Source of the DNA: an uncultured Verrucomicrobiales bacterium
Lineage (GTDB): Bacteria; Verrucomicrobiota; Verrucomicrobiia; Limisphaerales; JACDHS01
Assembly (NCBI GenBank): GCA_937983475.1
Contig: CALJZV010000436.1
Location: 1 to 6,078, forward strand
DNA length: 6,078 bases
Reading direction: 5' to 3'
Numbering within the stretch: position 1 is the stretch's first letter; every line of letters begins with the position of its first letter. Below the pieces are notes generated by a model. It was not told where the DNA came from. It worked only from the letters and a program-made list of their open reading frames with translations, and searched no databases. Shown here one piece after another: positions 5,667 to 6,078 of the stretch. The translations under genes were made by a program, and so were the position numbers.

Positions 5667-6078
5667 CTGGGCGTGTGGCGAATCCACGACACTTGCGTCA
5701 CCAACTGTTCGAGCGACGCAAACGAGATGTGCGCGCTGGTGGCAAAGCGGGGCGTCGGGTTGGCAGGAAACGTGGCCAGGGTCGCGTCGCCCACCAGGAA
5801 CACGTTGAAGTCCTTCGACAGATTCTCATAGCCGGCGCACGTCCGGGCATAACACATGTCGGTTGCGTAACCGGTGAGCAAGACGTGGCGAATGCCGTTG
5901 TCCTGGAGAAATTGCCTCAGCGCCGGGTACCCCTGCGCGTCGTAAATGACGACATCGTCCGAATGCACATCGATGTCGGCGCAGACGGGCGTTGGCAGAT
6001 CCCAGAAGCCGGCATTGTTGTAGCGCGGCCCGGAGTCCAGGCCCTTGAACTGCCGGAAATAATCGGCCACGGGCGTCT
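5657..6078 (-). CDS. Isochorismatase-family cysteine hydrolase, 5' end outside window
   Basis: About 139 C-terminal residues; the frame continues past the right edge. A GTG at 6070 is in frame, but the visible part lacks the N-terminal strand with the catalytic Asp, so the gene very probably starts beyond the window. The signature is HVLLTGYATDMCYARTCAGY, where the Cys (codon 5852-5854) is the nucleophile and the segment before it forms the cis-peptide turn typical of the fold. It is followed by FNVFLVGDATLATFP and ends WIRHTPRKK. The family hydrolyses amides, ureido compounds or vinyl ethers (nicotinamidase, RutB-like, isochorismatase). Which one cannot be told, though GPRYNNAGFWDLP and the long ATLATFPANPTPRFATSAH tail suggest an uncharacterised subgroup. 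Its stop overlaps the deacetylase start, implying one transcript. Confidence 0.87.
   Translation of the reverse strand, partial: TPVADYFRQFKGLDSGPRYNNAGFWDLPTPVCADIDVHSDDVVIYDAQGYPALRQFLQDNGIRHVLLTGYATDMCYARTCAGYENLSKDFNVFLVGDATLATFPANPTPRFATSAHISFASLEQLVTQVSWIRHTPRKK

Noticed and set aside
5661..5687. Upstream ATG at 5687 as the start of the deacetylase
   Set aside because: It would overlap the hydrolase by 31 bases and move the twin-arginine motif inward; the ATG at 5660 gives the ATGA overlap and a normal Tat signal position.

Overview
GC-rich DNA (about 60% G+C by eye) with all genes on the minus strand. Immunoglobulin-like repeats of the 'PPTITSQPAS...AGQSVTF...YQW...NG...SGNYDVVVSNAQG' type, LamG-like and jelly-roll domains, and a Tat-exported deacetylase suggest a member of the Verrucomicrobiota or a related PVC bacterium. 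This assignment rests on protein style only; no rRNA or marker gene is present.

Layout in transcription order, from right to left. (1) 6078-5657: 3' part of an isochorismatase-family cysteine hydrolase, cut by the window edge. (2) 5660-4644: Tat-signal NodB-like polysaccharide deacetylase, whose ATG overlaps the stop of gene 1 (ATGA) just after a run of seven A's. (3) 4643-4523: 121-bp gap with no convincing terminator or promoter. (4) 4522-1: one uninterrupted reading frame of at least 1507 codons, still open at the left edge. I translated it by hand across the whole interval and found no stop and no frameshift.

The large gene dominates the window. It encodes an exported multi-modular protein: signal peptide, two carboxypeptidase-regulatory-like beta domains, a Ser/Glu-rich linker, a SpoIID/LytB lytic transglycosylase-like domain with its Glu and GHGxGMxQWG motif, a bacterial SH3-like domain, a fibronectin type III domain, a putative-Ig (He_PIG/cadherin-like) domain apparently split by a jelly-roll domain, an Ig-like domain, a LamG-like domain, then at least three more Ig-like domains. 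The likely picture is an enzyme acting on peptidoglycan glycan strands, carried on a long extracellular binding stalk.

The deacetylase and the SpoIID protein both plausibly act on exported amino-sugar glycans, so a shared cell-envelope role is possible. The hydrolase is translationally linked to the deacetylase, but its substrate is unknown. No RNA genes, CRISPR arrays, insertion sequences or attachment sites were seen.
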